A DNA stretch of 64,000 nucleotides from Halopseudomonas yangmingensis (GTDB taxonomy: Bacteria > Pseudomonadota > Gammaproteobacteria > Pseudomonadales > Pseudomonadaceae): positions 124,001-188,000 of the forward strand of contig NZ_FOUI01000001.1 in assembly GCF_900114825.1 (NCBI RefSeq). Reading direction: 5' to 3'. Below the pieces are notes generated by a model. It worked only from the letters and a program-made list of their open reading frames with translations. It was not told the DNA's origin and ran no database searches. The first letter of the stretch is position 1. Each line of letters starts with the position of its first letter. This document shows positions 27,994 through 35,432 of the stretch, in pieces. A program made the translations under genes and the position numbers.

Positions 27994-29223
27994 ATGTCGA
28001 TGAAGCAGCTTCAGGTAATCAGTCTTCCCGTTAGCCATTTGCGCCTTGGTATGTATGTTTGCGAGCTGGATTGTTCCTGGCTACAGACTCCTTTCATGTT
28101 GCAGGGAATTCTGCTGAAGAATGAGGATGACCTGCTGACCTTGCAGTCGCTTTGTCGCAGGGTTTCTGTTGATGTCCACAAGTCACGCCTGACACCCCAA
28201 GAGATCGAGGCGGCCCGTCTGGTTGAGCAGATTGTTGCTCCCCGTTACCCGCTGCTCAGTAACATGCCTGAAGAGTTGTTGGCGGCCAGTGTTGCCCAGC
28301 GCAAGGCACTGGATGACATTGAGGTTATGCTGGCCGAGATCAGTGCCGGCAAGCCGCTGCGAAGTGCAGATATTGTCGGGTCCCTGCGCGACTGTCTGGA
28401 TTCCATTGTGCGTAATCCCAGTGCCATGTTGTGGTTGGCGCGTATAAAGCATGCCGACCGTTACACTGCCGAGCATTGTCTGAATGTGGCTATTCTGGCG
28501 ATGAATTTCGGTCGGCATCTGGGGCTGTCAAGGCTGCATCTTGAGTGGTTGGGTCTGTGCGGAATGCTGCATGATGTAGGCAAGATGCAGGTGCCTGCGG
28601 ACCTGCTTAACAAGCCTGGGCGTCTGACTGCCGAAGAGTTCGAGGTGGTCAAGCGGCATGCCGAGCAGGGATACGAGGCTCTGCGGGATGATCCTGATCT
28701 TCCGCCGACTGTGCTGGCTGCCGTGCGCAGCCATCACGAGCGAATGGATGCCAAGGGATATCCTCAGCAACTGCCGCCGGACCAGATAGGTTTTTTTACC
28801 CGGATCACCAGTATTGTTGATGCCTACGATGCAATCACCAGTCAGCGCTGTTACAGCCCTGCGCAATCCTCAGATCGGGCCCTGAATATTCTCTATGCCA
28901 ATCGTGGCACCCAGTTTGACGAAATGCTGGTCATCCGTTTTATCGAAAGCGTGGGTGTATACCCGCCCGGGGTGCCGGTTGAGTTGAGCTCGGGTGAGGT
29001 TGCGGTGGTGATAGCGAATAATCCGCAGTGGCGCTTGCTGCCGAAAGTCGCGGTAGTTGGAGGCAATCCGGCAAGCTGCCATCTGCATCGTATTGTTGAT
29101 CTGGCTACCGAGCTTGCCTTGCCGGCAGAAAAACGCTTGCGCATAGTCCGTGCGCTGGCAGCCGATGAAATTGGGCTTGATCTTGAGGCTTTCGCGGCAC
29201 AGACACTGAACGCCTTGAGATAG
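27994..29223 (+). CDS. HD-GYP cyclic-di-GMP phosphodiesterase
   Basis: 409 residues from ATG 27994, or 407 from ATG 28000, which has GGCGGA upstream. The N-terminal DUF3391 domain (about 10-110) precedes an HD-GYP domain (about 155-320). HD is in GMLHDVGKMQVP; further metal ligands are in KRHAEQGYEAL and SHHERMDAKGYP, where alanine replaces the usual glycine before KGYP; DAYDAIT follows. HD-GYP proteins hydrolyse c-di-GMP and promote motility. The gene is 78 bp behind the MerR gene and convergent with the LOV gene, so light-linked control of c-di-GMP is possible. Confidence 0.88.
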   Translation: MSMKQLQVISLPVSHLRLGMYVCELDCSWLQTPFMLQGILLKNEDDLLTLQSLCRRVSVDVHKSRLTPQEIEAARLVEQIVAPRYPLLSNMPEELLAASVAQRKALDDIEVMLAEISAGKPLRSADIVGSLRDCLDSIVRNPSAMLWLARIKHADRYTAEHCLNVAILAMNFGRHLGLSRLHLEWLGLCGMLHDVGKMQVPADLLNKPGRLTAEEFEVVKRHAEQGYEALRDDPDLPPTVLAAVRSHHERMDAKGYPQQLPPDQIGFFTRITSIVDAYDAITSQRCYSPAQSSDRALNILYANRGTQFDEMLVIRFIESVGVYPPGVPVELSSGEVAVVIANNPQWRLLPKVAVVGGNPASCHLHRIVDLATELALPAEKRLRIVRALAADEIGLDLEAFAAQTLNALR

Positions 29224-29240
29224 GTGCTCAAGGCGCTTTG

Positions 29241-29678
29241 TCAGGAGTTTTGTGCGTTCCTCAGACCTGCCAGCTCGGCTTCCAGTTCCTTGACGCGCTG
29301 GGTGGCCTCAACTTCGGCAGTGACATCCTTCTGTATGCCGATAAAGTAGGTCAGGTTGTCGGCTTCATTGCGCACCGGTGTGATCGACAGTTCATTCCAG
29401 AACAGGCTGCCATCCTTGCGGTAGTTGCGCAGAATCTGGCGGCACGGCTTGCCGTCCTTGACGGCCTGGCGTATGGCGTCCAGCCCGGGCTGGTCACGGT
29501 CTCCGCGCTGCAGAAAACGGCAGTCCTGATAGAGGATCTCGTCCTTTGAATAGCCGGTCAGCCGTTCGAAGGCCGGATTCACATAAATCAGGATGTTGTC
29601 ATCACCTTCCTGCTCGGCAACCACTATGCCGTCATTCGATGCGTTTACAACCAGTTGCAGAAGTTTGGCGTTGATCAT
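29241..29678 (-). CDS. Short LOV blue-light photoreceptor
   Basis: 145 residues from the ATG at 29678 (MINAKLLQLVVNASNDGIVV); longer frames are spurious. It is a single PAS/LOV domain with short N-cap and C-terminal helices and no output domain. Photoactive Cys53 is in ILYQDCRFLQ; flavin-contacting residues follow in NYRKDGSLFWNELSITPV and FIGIQKDV. The whole protein closely resembles PpSB1/PpSB2-LOV of P. putida as I remember them, including Cys53. The C-terminal helix (about 120-140) is the likely dimerisation or partner contact. It shares its neighbourhood with a class II LitR. Confidence 0.92.
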   Translation of the reverse strand: MINAKLLQLVVNASNDGIVVAEQEGDDNILIYVNPAFERLTGYSKDEILYQDCRFLQRGDRDQPGLDAIRQAVKDGKPCRQILRNYRKDGSLFWNELSITPVRNEADNLTYFIGIQKDVTAEVEATQRVKELEAELAGLRNAQNS

Positions 29679-29789
29679 TGTTCCAGCCCTGCGGGAGTTC
29701 AGGGCCCATTCTAACCGGAACGCCGCGCCTGTCCAGCGACTGCGTGGTTCGGCATAATGCTGGCGAACAATGACGTTAGGGAGTCGGTC

Positions 29790-30251
29790 ATGCGGGTGGT
29801 GGTTATCAGTGGGTCGATGTTCGGTACAACCGATCTGGTTGCCGACAGGGCTGTGACGGTTCTGCAGGGTGCCGGACTGCAGGTGGAGCGTCTGGGCGAG
29901 ATGAGTCTGGATCTGTTGCTCGAGCAACAGGCAGATGCCTGGCTGGTGTGCACCTCGACTACCGGGATGGGTGAGCTGCCGGACAACCTGCTGCCGCTGC
30001 ACCTGCAGTTGCAGGAGCGCTTTCCGCTGTTGGACGGGAAGCCATTCGGGGTGATTGCCCTGGGTGACAGTGCCTATCCGGATACCTTCTGCGCTGGTGG
30101 CCTGCTGATGCGCGAACAGCTGCTTGAGTTGCAGGGCCGCGAACTGCTGCCAATGCTGCAGCTGGATGCCAGTGAAACGGTGACTCAAGAGGACGATGCC
30201 GAACCCTGGCTCGGCGAGTTCGTCGAGGCACTGGCGGCGCGGCAACTGTAA
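29790..30251 (+). CDS. Flavodoxin (MioC-like)
   Basis: 153 residues from the ATG at 29790, which has TTAGGGAG upstream; the longer frame overlaps the divergent LOV promoter region. The FMN phosphate-binding loop SGSMFGTT and the 90s loop (ALGDSAYPDTFCAGG) are typical. Flavodoxins donate electrons in the cytoplasm; the partner is unknown. It is divergent from the LOV gene, with 111 bp between starts. Confidence 0.87.
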   Translation: MRVVVISGSMFGTTDLVADRAVTVLQGAGLQVERLGEMSLDLLLEQQADAWLVCTSTTGMGELPDNLLPLHLQLQERFPLLDGKPFGVIALGDSAYPDTFCAGGLLMREQLLELQGRELLPMLQLDASETVTQEDDAEPWLGEFVEALAARQL

Positions 30252-30349
30252 CCGGGGCTACCGTCTGTGTGGATTTTCTGCGTCTAGACTGCTGTTCAAT
30301 GCCGGTGGGTCGTTCCGCTGTGCCAATGAACAACAAGAGGAGCGCGTGA

Positions 30350-31123
30350 ATGAATGTATCAGAGGCCGTTTCCGTCAATTCCCTGCGTGATCAGGTCAGT
30401 GCCGAAGAGTGGCAGACCCGGGTCGATCTGGCTGCCTGCTACCGACTGGTCGCCATGTATGGCTGGGATGATGTGGTGTTCACCCATATCTCGGCAAAGA
30501 TCCCGGGTACCGAACACTTTCTGATCAACCCTTACGGGCTGATGTTCGAGGAAATCACCGCGTCCAGCCTGGTCAAGATCGATCTGGCCGGCAACAAGCT
30601 GATGGACTCACCGTTTGACATCAATCCGGCCGGTTTCACCATTCACAGTGCCGTTCATGAAGTGCGCCATGACGTTGGTTGTGTGCTGCATACCCATACC
30701 AACGCCGGTGTCGGGGTGTCGGCACAGCGTGACGGTATCCTGCCGATTTCGCAGCAGGCACTGTTCGTGCTCAGCAGCCTGTCCTATCACGACTACGAGG
30801 GGGTGGCGCTGCGTGAGGATGAAAAGGCGCGTCTGCAGAAGGATCTGGGCATGACCAAGAACATGGTGCTGCGCAACCATGGTCTGATGACCTGCGGGCG
30901 CAATGTCGCCGAAGCCTTCCTCGGTATGTACACCCTGCAGCGCTGCTGCGAAATTCAGGTGCAGGCGCAGGCCGGCGGCGCGGAGCTGATCCCGATTCCG
31001 CAGTCGATCCTCGACAGCGCCATTCAGAGCATGCGCGAGGTGACCAAGGGTGCCGGCGCCAATCTGGCCTGGCCGGCACTGCTGCGCAAGCTGCAGCGGG
31101 TCAATCCGGGGTTTGACAACTGA
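30350..31123 (+). CDS. Class II aldolase/adducin-family protein
   Basis: 257 residues. A zinc site is formed by VLHTHTNAGVGVSAQ and a later His in VLRNHGLMTCG; the domain begins near TRVDLAACYRLVAMYGWDD. Class II aldolases cleave sugar phosphates or related compounds, but many members of this subgroup have no known substrate. AGAGGAGCGCGTGA precedes the ATG. Confidence 0.85.
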   Translation: MNVSEAVSVNSLRDQVSAEEWQTRVDLAACYRLVAMYGWDDVVFTHISAKIPGTEHFLINPYGLMFEEITASSLVKIDLAGNKLMDSPFDINPAGFTIHSAVHEVRHDVGCVLHTHTNAGVGVSAQRDGILPISQQALFVLSSLSYHDYEGVALREDEKARLQKDLGMTKNMVLRNHGLMTCGRNVAEAFLGMYTLQRCCEIQVQAQAGGAELIPIPQSILDSAIQSMREVTKGAGANLAWPALLRKLQRVNPGFDN

Positions 31124-31142
31124 GTGATCCGCCGGCGGGCGC

Positions 31143-31916
31143 CTACTGCTCCTCGCGCAGAAATACCAGATTGTCAGCCGAGGAGCTGGCGGCGTCGTAG
31201 CGATAGCCTTCCAGATCAAACTGCTGAAGCTGCTGCGGATCACTGATGCGCTCGCGGATCACATAGCGGGCCATCAGTCCACGGGCTTTTTTGGCGTAGA
31301 AACTGATGATCTTGTACTGGCCGTTCTTGCGGTCACGGAACTCCACATCGATGATCCGCGCCTTGAGCGCCGGGCGGCGTACCGCCTTGAAGTATTCCTG
31401 TGAGGCCAGATTGAGCAGGATGTCGTCACCCTGCGCCTGCAGGTCCTGATTCAGCCAGTCGGTGATCCGCTCGCCCCAGAAGGCATACAGGTCCTTGCCG
31501 CGGGTATTTTCCAGGCGGGTGCCCATTTCCAGCCGGTAGGCCTGCATCAGGTCGAGGGGCCGCAGCACCCCGTAGAGTCCCGACAACATGCGCAGGTGCT
31601 GCTGGGCGAAGGCGAAATCCTCGGCGCTGAAATCCTCGGCCTGTAGTCCGGTATAGACATCGCCCTTGAACGCCAGCAGCGCCTGCTTGGCATTCTCTGG
31701 CGTGCTGTGCGGCTGCCAGCTGCCGTAGCGGGCGACATTCAGCGCCGCCAGCTTGTCCGATAGCGACATCAGCTCGGCAATCGCCTGCACTGACTTCTCG
31801 CGCAGTATCCCGATCAGCTCGGCGCTGTGCTCGACAAAGCGGGGTTCGGTGAAGTCAGTGATGATCGGCGGGGTGTCATAGTCCAGGGTCTTGGCCGGGG
31901 AAATCACCATCAGCAT
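31143..31916 (-). CDS. yaaA: Peroxide stress protein YaaA
   Basis: 257 residues from the ATG at 31916 ([17 protein letters not shown]) with GGAGG 8 bases upstream; an ATG at 31934 lies before that site. Conserved stretches include [35 protein letters not shown] and [11 protein letters not shown]. In E. coli YaaA limits intracellular iron and DNA damage during peroxide stress. Divergent from the pspA operon. Confidence 0.93.
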   Translation of the reverse strand: MLMVISPAKTLDYDTPPIITDFTEPRFVEHSAELIGILREKSVQAIAELMSLSDKLAALNVARYGSWQPHSTPENAKQALLAFKGDVYTGLQAEDFSAEDFAFAQQHLRMLSGLYGVLRPLDLMQAYRLEMGTRLENTRGKDLYAFWGERITDWLNQDLQAQGDDILLNLASQEYFKAVRRPALKARIIDVEFRDRKNGQYKIISFYAKKARGLMARYVIRERISDPQQLQQFDLEGYRYDAASSSADNLVFLREEQ

Positions 31917-32125
31917 TGCAAGTACCTCCATCAAAAGCCGGTGGCCATTATGCCCGATGTGCTTGCCAGGGGTGAGCCATGGCCCTGATAGTTGCCGGCT
32001 ATGGTCAGCCGCTGGGGGCCGCTCAGGGCTTTCGTCAGCACCGGCAGTCGAGTACCTTATCGGCTTTGACTGTCGCCGCTGTGCGCCAGCCTGCCGGAAT
32101 CATAACAAGGTAATGGAGTGACCTC

Positions 32126-32887
32126 ATGCTGCTGACCCGTCTGAAGAATGTCCTGACCGGCATGCTCTCGCTGTTCGTCAAGGATATCGAGCGGCGCAAC
32201 CCGGAAGCACTGCTGGAGCTGGAGCAGGAAAACCTGCGCAAGCAGATTGCCAGTTTCAATCAGGGGCTGGCTGCCCATGCCGGCCTGGCTGAGCGGCTGA
32301 TGGCCCAGGTGCGCAAGGAAGAAACCGAAGAGCGCGAGTTGCGCGCCCGGGTCACCGCCCACCTGCGTGCCGGCAACCGCGAGGCGGCGGCACAGAATGC
32401 CCTGCGCCTGCAGACCCTGGCCAGCGAACTGGAGGAGAACCGCCGGCAGCTGGAGCAGGCCGAGGAGTCCTACCGCAATCTGGTCAAGGCGCGGGATGTG
32501 GCAGTAAGCGCCGCGCGTAGCAAGATCGAGCACCTCAAGGGGGCGATCAATGACATGCGCATGAAGACCGCGATGGCCGAGATGAATGAAATGGCTGCCG
32601 GCATGGTCAGTGAGATCGGCGGCTCCGGCGACACCCTCAACCGGCTGCAGGAGATGGTCGAGGAAGAGCGCACCAAGGCCGCCGGTCGTGCGCGGGTGGC
32701 GCGCGATGCGATGGACATGGGCGAGATCGAGATCAAGGAAGCGGAAATGAACGCCCTGGCCGATCTGGCGCTGGCTGATTTTGCCGCCCGTGAGGGAATC
32801 GCCCTGGAGCCGGCAGAGACGGCTGCACCGGCAGCGGTTTCGCGCAGCATGGGCAGCAAGCCGCTGACCGACAGCGAACAGGGCTGA
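32126..32887 (+). CDS. PspA/IM30-family membrane-associated protein
   Basis: 253 residues, predicted almost wholly alpha-helical. The N-terminal LKNVLTGMLSLFVKDIERRN is like the membrane-inserting amphipathic helix, followed by a long coiled coil (about 30-200). PspA/IM30 belongs to the ESCRT-III superfamily and protects or remodels the inner membrane. No pspB, pspC or pspF is nearby; instead an AAA ATPase gene starts 4 bp downstream. This is therefore a PspA paralogue in a different operon type. GGTAATGGAGTG precedes the ATG. Confidence 0.88.
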   Translation: MLLTRLKNVLTGMLSLFVKDIERRNPEALLELEQENLRKQIASFNQGLAAHAGLAERLMAQVRKEETEERELRARVTAHLRAGNREAAAQNALRLQTLASELEENRRQLEQAEESYRNLVKARDVAVSAARSKIEHLKGAINDMRMKTAMAEMNEMAAGMVSEIGGSGDTLNRLQEMVEEERTKAAGRARVARDAMDMGEIEIKEAEMNALADLALADFAAREGIALEPAETAAPAAVSRSMGSKPLTDSEQG

Positions 32888-32891
32888 GCGC

Positions 32892-34538
32892 GTGCCTGCA
32901 CATCAGGCCGCCGTGGCCTGGATGGATGAACTGGCGCTGGCCTATGAAAGCGGTGCGCATGGCCAGTTCGTGCTGTATGGCAATGTTGCTGACCGTTTTC
33001 CGCTGGATGGGCGGCTGGCCAGTCTGGGCCGCTATCTGGATGCGCGACTGCTGGCATCCTTTGATGTGGTCTTTCATTACGATCCGGGCAACGGACTCAG
33101 CGTGGTCCGTGGCAGCGAGCGGGTGGCCCAGTGGCCGGCCGCGGCGCGCCTTGAGGGTTGGCCGCGTGAACCTATGGCGGCGGTGCAGCTGGTCAGTCGC
33201 TACCTGCGCTACCAGGCCAATCTGGTGGCCCTCGGACGCGCCCAGCCGGAACATGTGGCGTGCATCCTGCGCGGCGCCGAGCAGATATTGCCGAATGGCC
33301 GGCAGGGCGACTTCGAGGTCGCCGGTCTGGCCAGCCTGATCCATGACTGGGCGGGTGAGCCGCCATTCGTCGACCTGCCCTTTGTCAGCGTGCTGATAGC
33401 CGACAACCTCAACGATCTGCACCCGCAGGTTGCCTTCAATCCGCGAGTAGCGCGCATCCGTGTGCCGCTGCCGGACAGTGCCCTGTTGCAGCAGGCGCTG
33501 GCGCAGTGGCGGCTGGAATATCCGGCGGCCTTCGATGCGCAAGTCGGTGATCAGCGTATGGCCGATGCGCTGGTCGGTGTCAGCATCAGCGCGCTGAACA
33601 GCCTGGTCCGCCTGCGTGCACATCAGCAGCGGGTGATCGCTAGTGCCGACTGGATTCAGGCGAAGAAACAACTGGTCGAAGGGGATGCCGCCGGCCTGGT
33701 CGAGTTTATCGAGTCGCGCCGCAGCCTGGATGACTACCATGCCCAGGAGACGCTGAAGACCCGCCTGCGTCAGGACATGGCGCTATGGCAGGCCGGCGAG
33801 GTACAGGCCCTGCCCAAGGGGTACCTGTTCGCCGGCCCGGTGGGCACCGGCAAGACCTATCTGGTGGAGTGCCTGGCCGGCGAGGCTGGTGTGCCGGTGC
33901 TCAAGCTGAAGAACTTTCGTGATCGCTGGGTGGGCTCCAGTGAGGGCAACCTGGAGAAGATCTTTCGTCTGATCGGTGCCCTGGGGCGCTGCATCGTGTT
34001 TATTGATGAGGCCGATCAGACCCTCGGCCGGCGCGATGCCGGCAGTGGCGACAGCGGTCTGTCCGGGCGCATCTACTCGATGATTGCCCAGGAAATGAGC
34101 GACTCCAACAACCGTGGCCGGATCATCTGGATCCTTGCTTCCTCGCGTCCGGACCTGATCGAGGTGGATCTGAAGCGTCCCGGCCGGGTCGACGTCAAGG
34201 TGCCCTTGCTGCCAACCACCAGTGTGGCGGAAAGTGCCGTGCTGTTGTGTGCCCTGCTCGGGCGCCTGGGGCTGGCGCTGGAACTTGAGCAGCTGCAGGG
34301 GCTGGCCTTGCCGCTGTTGCTGACGCCCGGTGCTGCCGAAGCGTTGGCGGTCAAGGTTTACCGTCAGGCACGCACCCTCGAGATGCCGGCGTTGCAGGCG
34401 CTGGAGGCCTGCTTGAAGGGCTATCAGCCACCGGTGCCAGCGGATGTGCTGGAGTTCCAGATGCGCCTGGCGATCCGCGAGGCTACCGATCTGGAGTTTG
34501 TCGCCCCGGCCCTGCGGCATCTGGGGGCCCCGGCGTGA
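32892..34538 (+). CDS. Classical AAA ATPase of the PspA operon, Vps4-like SRH
   Basis: 548 residues from a GTG at 32892. The C-terminal half is a complete classical AAA module: Walker A GPVGTGKT (about 315), Walker B IVFIDEADQ (about 370) and second region of homology SSRPDLIEVDLKRPGRVDV with arginine finger (about 417-435). The N-terminal 290 residues lack a P-loop but contain SVLIADNLNDLHPQVAFNPR, which resembles the sensor-1 region of AAA domains, so this may be a degenerate first AAA ring. No transmembrane segment. Four bases separate it from pspA and its stop overlaps the next start. Acting on the PspA polymer, as Vps4 does on ESCRT-III, is inference. Confidence 0.82.
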   Translation: MPAHQAAVAWMDELALAYESGAHGQFVLYGNVADRFPLDGRLASLGRYLDARLLASFDVVFHYDPGNGLSVVRGSERVAQWPAAARLEGWPREPMAAVQLVSRYLRYQANLVALGRAQPEHVACILRGAEQILPNGRQGDFEVAGLASLIHDWAGEPPFVDLPFVSVLIADNLNDLHPQVAFNPRVARIRVPLPDSALLQQALAQWRLEYPAAFDAQVGDQRMADALVGVSISALNSLVRLRAHQQRVIASADWIQAKKQLVEGDAAGLVEFIESRRSLDDYHAQETLKTRLRQDMALWQAGEVQALPKGYLFAGPVGTGKTYLVECLAGEAGVPVLKLKNFRDRWVGSSEGNLEKIFRLIGALGRCIVFIDEADQTLGRRDAGSGDSGLSGRIYSMIAQEMSDSNNRGRIIWILASSRPDLIEVDLKRPGRVDVKVPLLPTTSVAESAVLLCALLGRLGLALELEQLQGLALPLLLTPGAAEALAVKVYRQARTLEMPALQALEACLKGYQPPVPADVLEFQMRLAIREATDLEFVAPALRHLGAPA

Positions 34539-35389
34539 ATGCCCTGCGCTATATCGGCGCGGCCTTCAACGCGCGCCCGCTGGGCATGCCGATCCCACCC
34601 AACTGGCTGGGTCTGGCAGCTTTTGGTCTGCTGGGTGCCTTGCTCAATCCGGGATTCTGGGCACTGGGTGCCGGCCTTGAGCTGGCCTATTTGTATCTGC
34701 TGGCCAACAACCAGCGGTTCCAGCGCAGCGTGCTGGCTGCCGGGCAGCCGGTAGCTGCGCCTGAGGATCACTACCAGCAATTGCTCGAGGCGCTGGATCC
34801 GGCTTCCCGGGCCGATCAGCAGGCACTTGAAGTGCGGGCCCGCGAGGTCATGCAGTTGCTGACCCGTTCGGCCCTGCTGGCCAGCCACGTGGACAGTCTG
34901 GAACAGCTGGTGTGGCTTAACCTGCGGCTGCTGGCTGCGCGTCAGGCGATTGCCCGGGTGGTCGAGACCGCCCAGGGTGAGCGCGAAGCGTTGCTGACCC
35001 AGGAACAGCAGATTGCCGAGCGGCTGCAGGATCCGCAGCTGGGTGAGGAGCTGCGTCGCAGTCTGCAGCAGCAACAGGGCGTGATCGATGCGCGTCAGGC
35101 CGGTCACCAGCAGGCCGAGCGGCGGCTTGAACATGTCGAGGCGGAGCTGCAGCGGATTGGCCAGCAGGTGGCGCTGATCCGTGAGCAGGCGCTGCTGGCC
35201 AGCGATCAGCAGCATATTGGCGCCAGTCTGGATGCGCTGACCGCCTCGTTCACTGAGGCCAGCAGTTGGCTCGACAGTCAGCGTGAGCTGCTCGGGGTGC
35301 TCGACCAGCATGACAGTCAGCGCCTGCCGGCGCATGTGCTGCAGACGCCGGCAGCCGTCCGCCAGTCGACCACTCCCCTCGATCAGTAA
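34535..35389 (+). CDS. Membrane-anchored coiled-coil protein of the PspA operon
   Basis: 284 residues from a GTG overlapping the AAA stop (GTGA). Two hydrophobic segments near the N-terminus (about 28-44 and 46-62, WLGLAAFGLLGALLNPGFW then LGAGLELAYLYLLA) should form a hairpin in the inner membrane. The rest is a Gln/Glu/Leu-rich coiled coil (about 130-235). I recognise no named family. It could be the membrane dock for PspA or the ATPase. Confidence 0.7.
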   Translation: MNALRYIGAAFNARPLGMPIPPNWLGLAAFGLLGALLNPGFWALGAGLELAYLYLLANNQRFQRSVLAAGQPVAAPEDHYQQLLEALDPASRADQQALEVRAREVMQLLTRSALLASHVDSLEQLVWLNLRLLAARQAIARVVETAQGEREALLTQEQQIAERLQDPQLGEELRRSLQQQQGVIDARQAGHQQAERRLEHVEAELQRIGQQVALIREQALLASDQQHIGASLDALTASFTEASSWLDSQRELLGVLDQHDSQRLPAHVLQTPAAVRQSTTPLDQ

Positions 35390-35432
35390 TTTTCCGGGTG
35401 GCCCGCCACCCGACACCACAAGGAGATTGTGC

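Noticed and set aside
31980-31996. Possible sigma-54 promoter before pspA (TGGCCCTGATAGTTGCC)
   Set aside because: The GG-GC spacing is one base too long, and no PspF-like activator gene is nearby.
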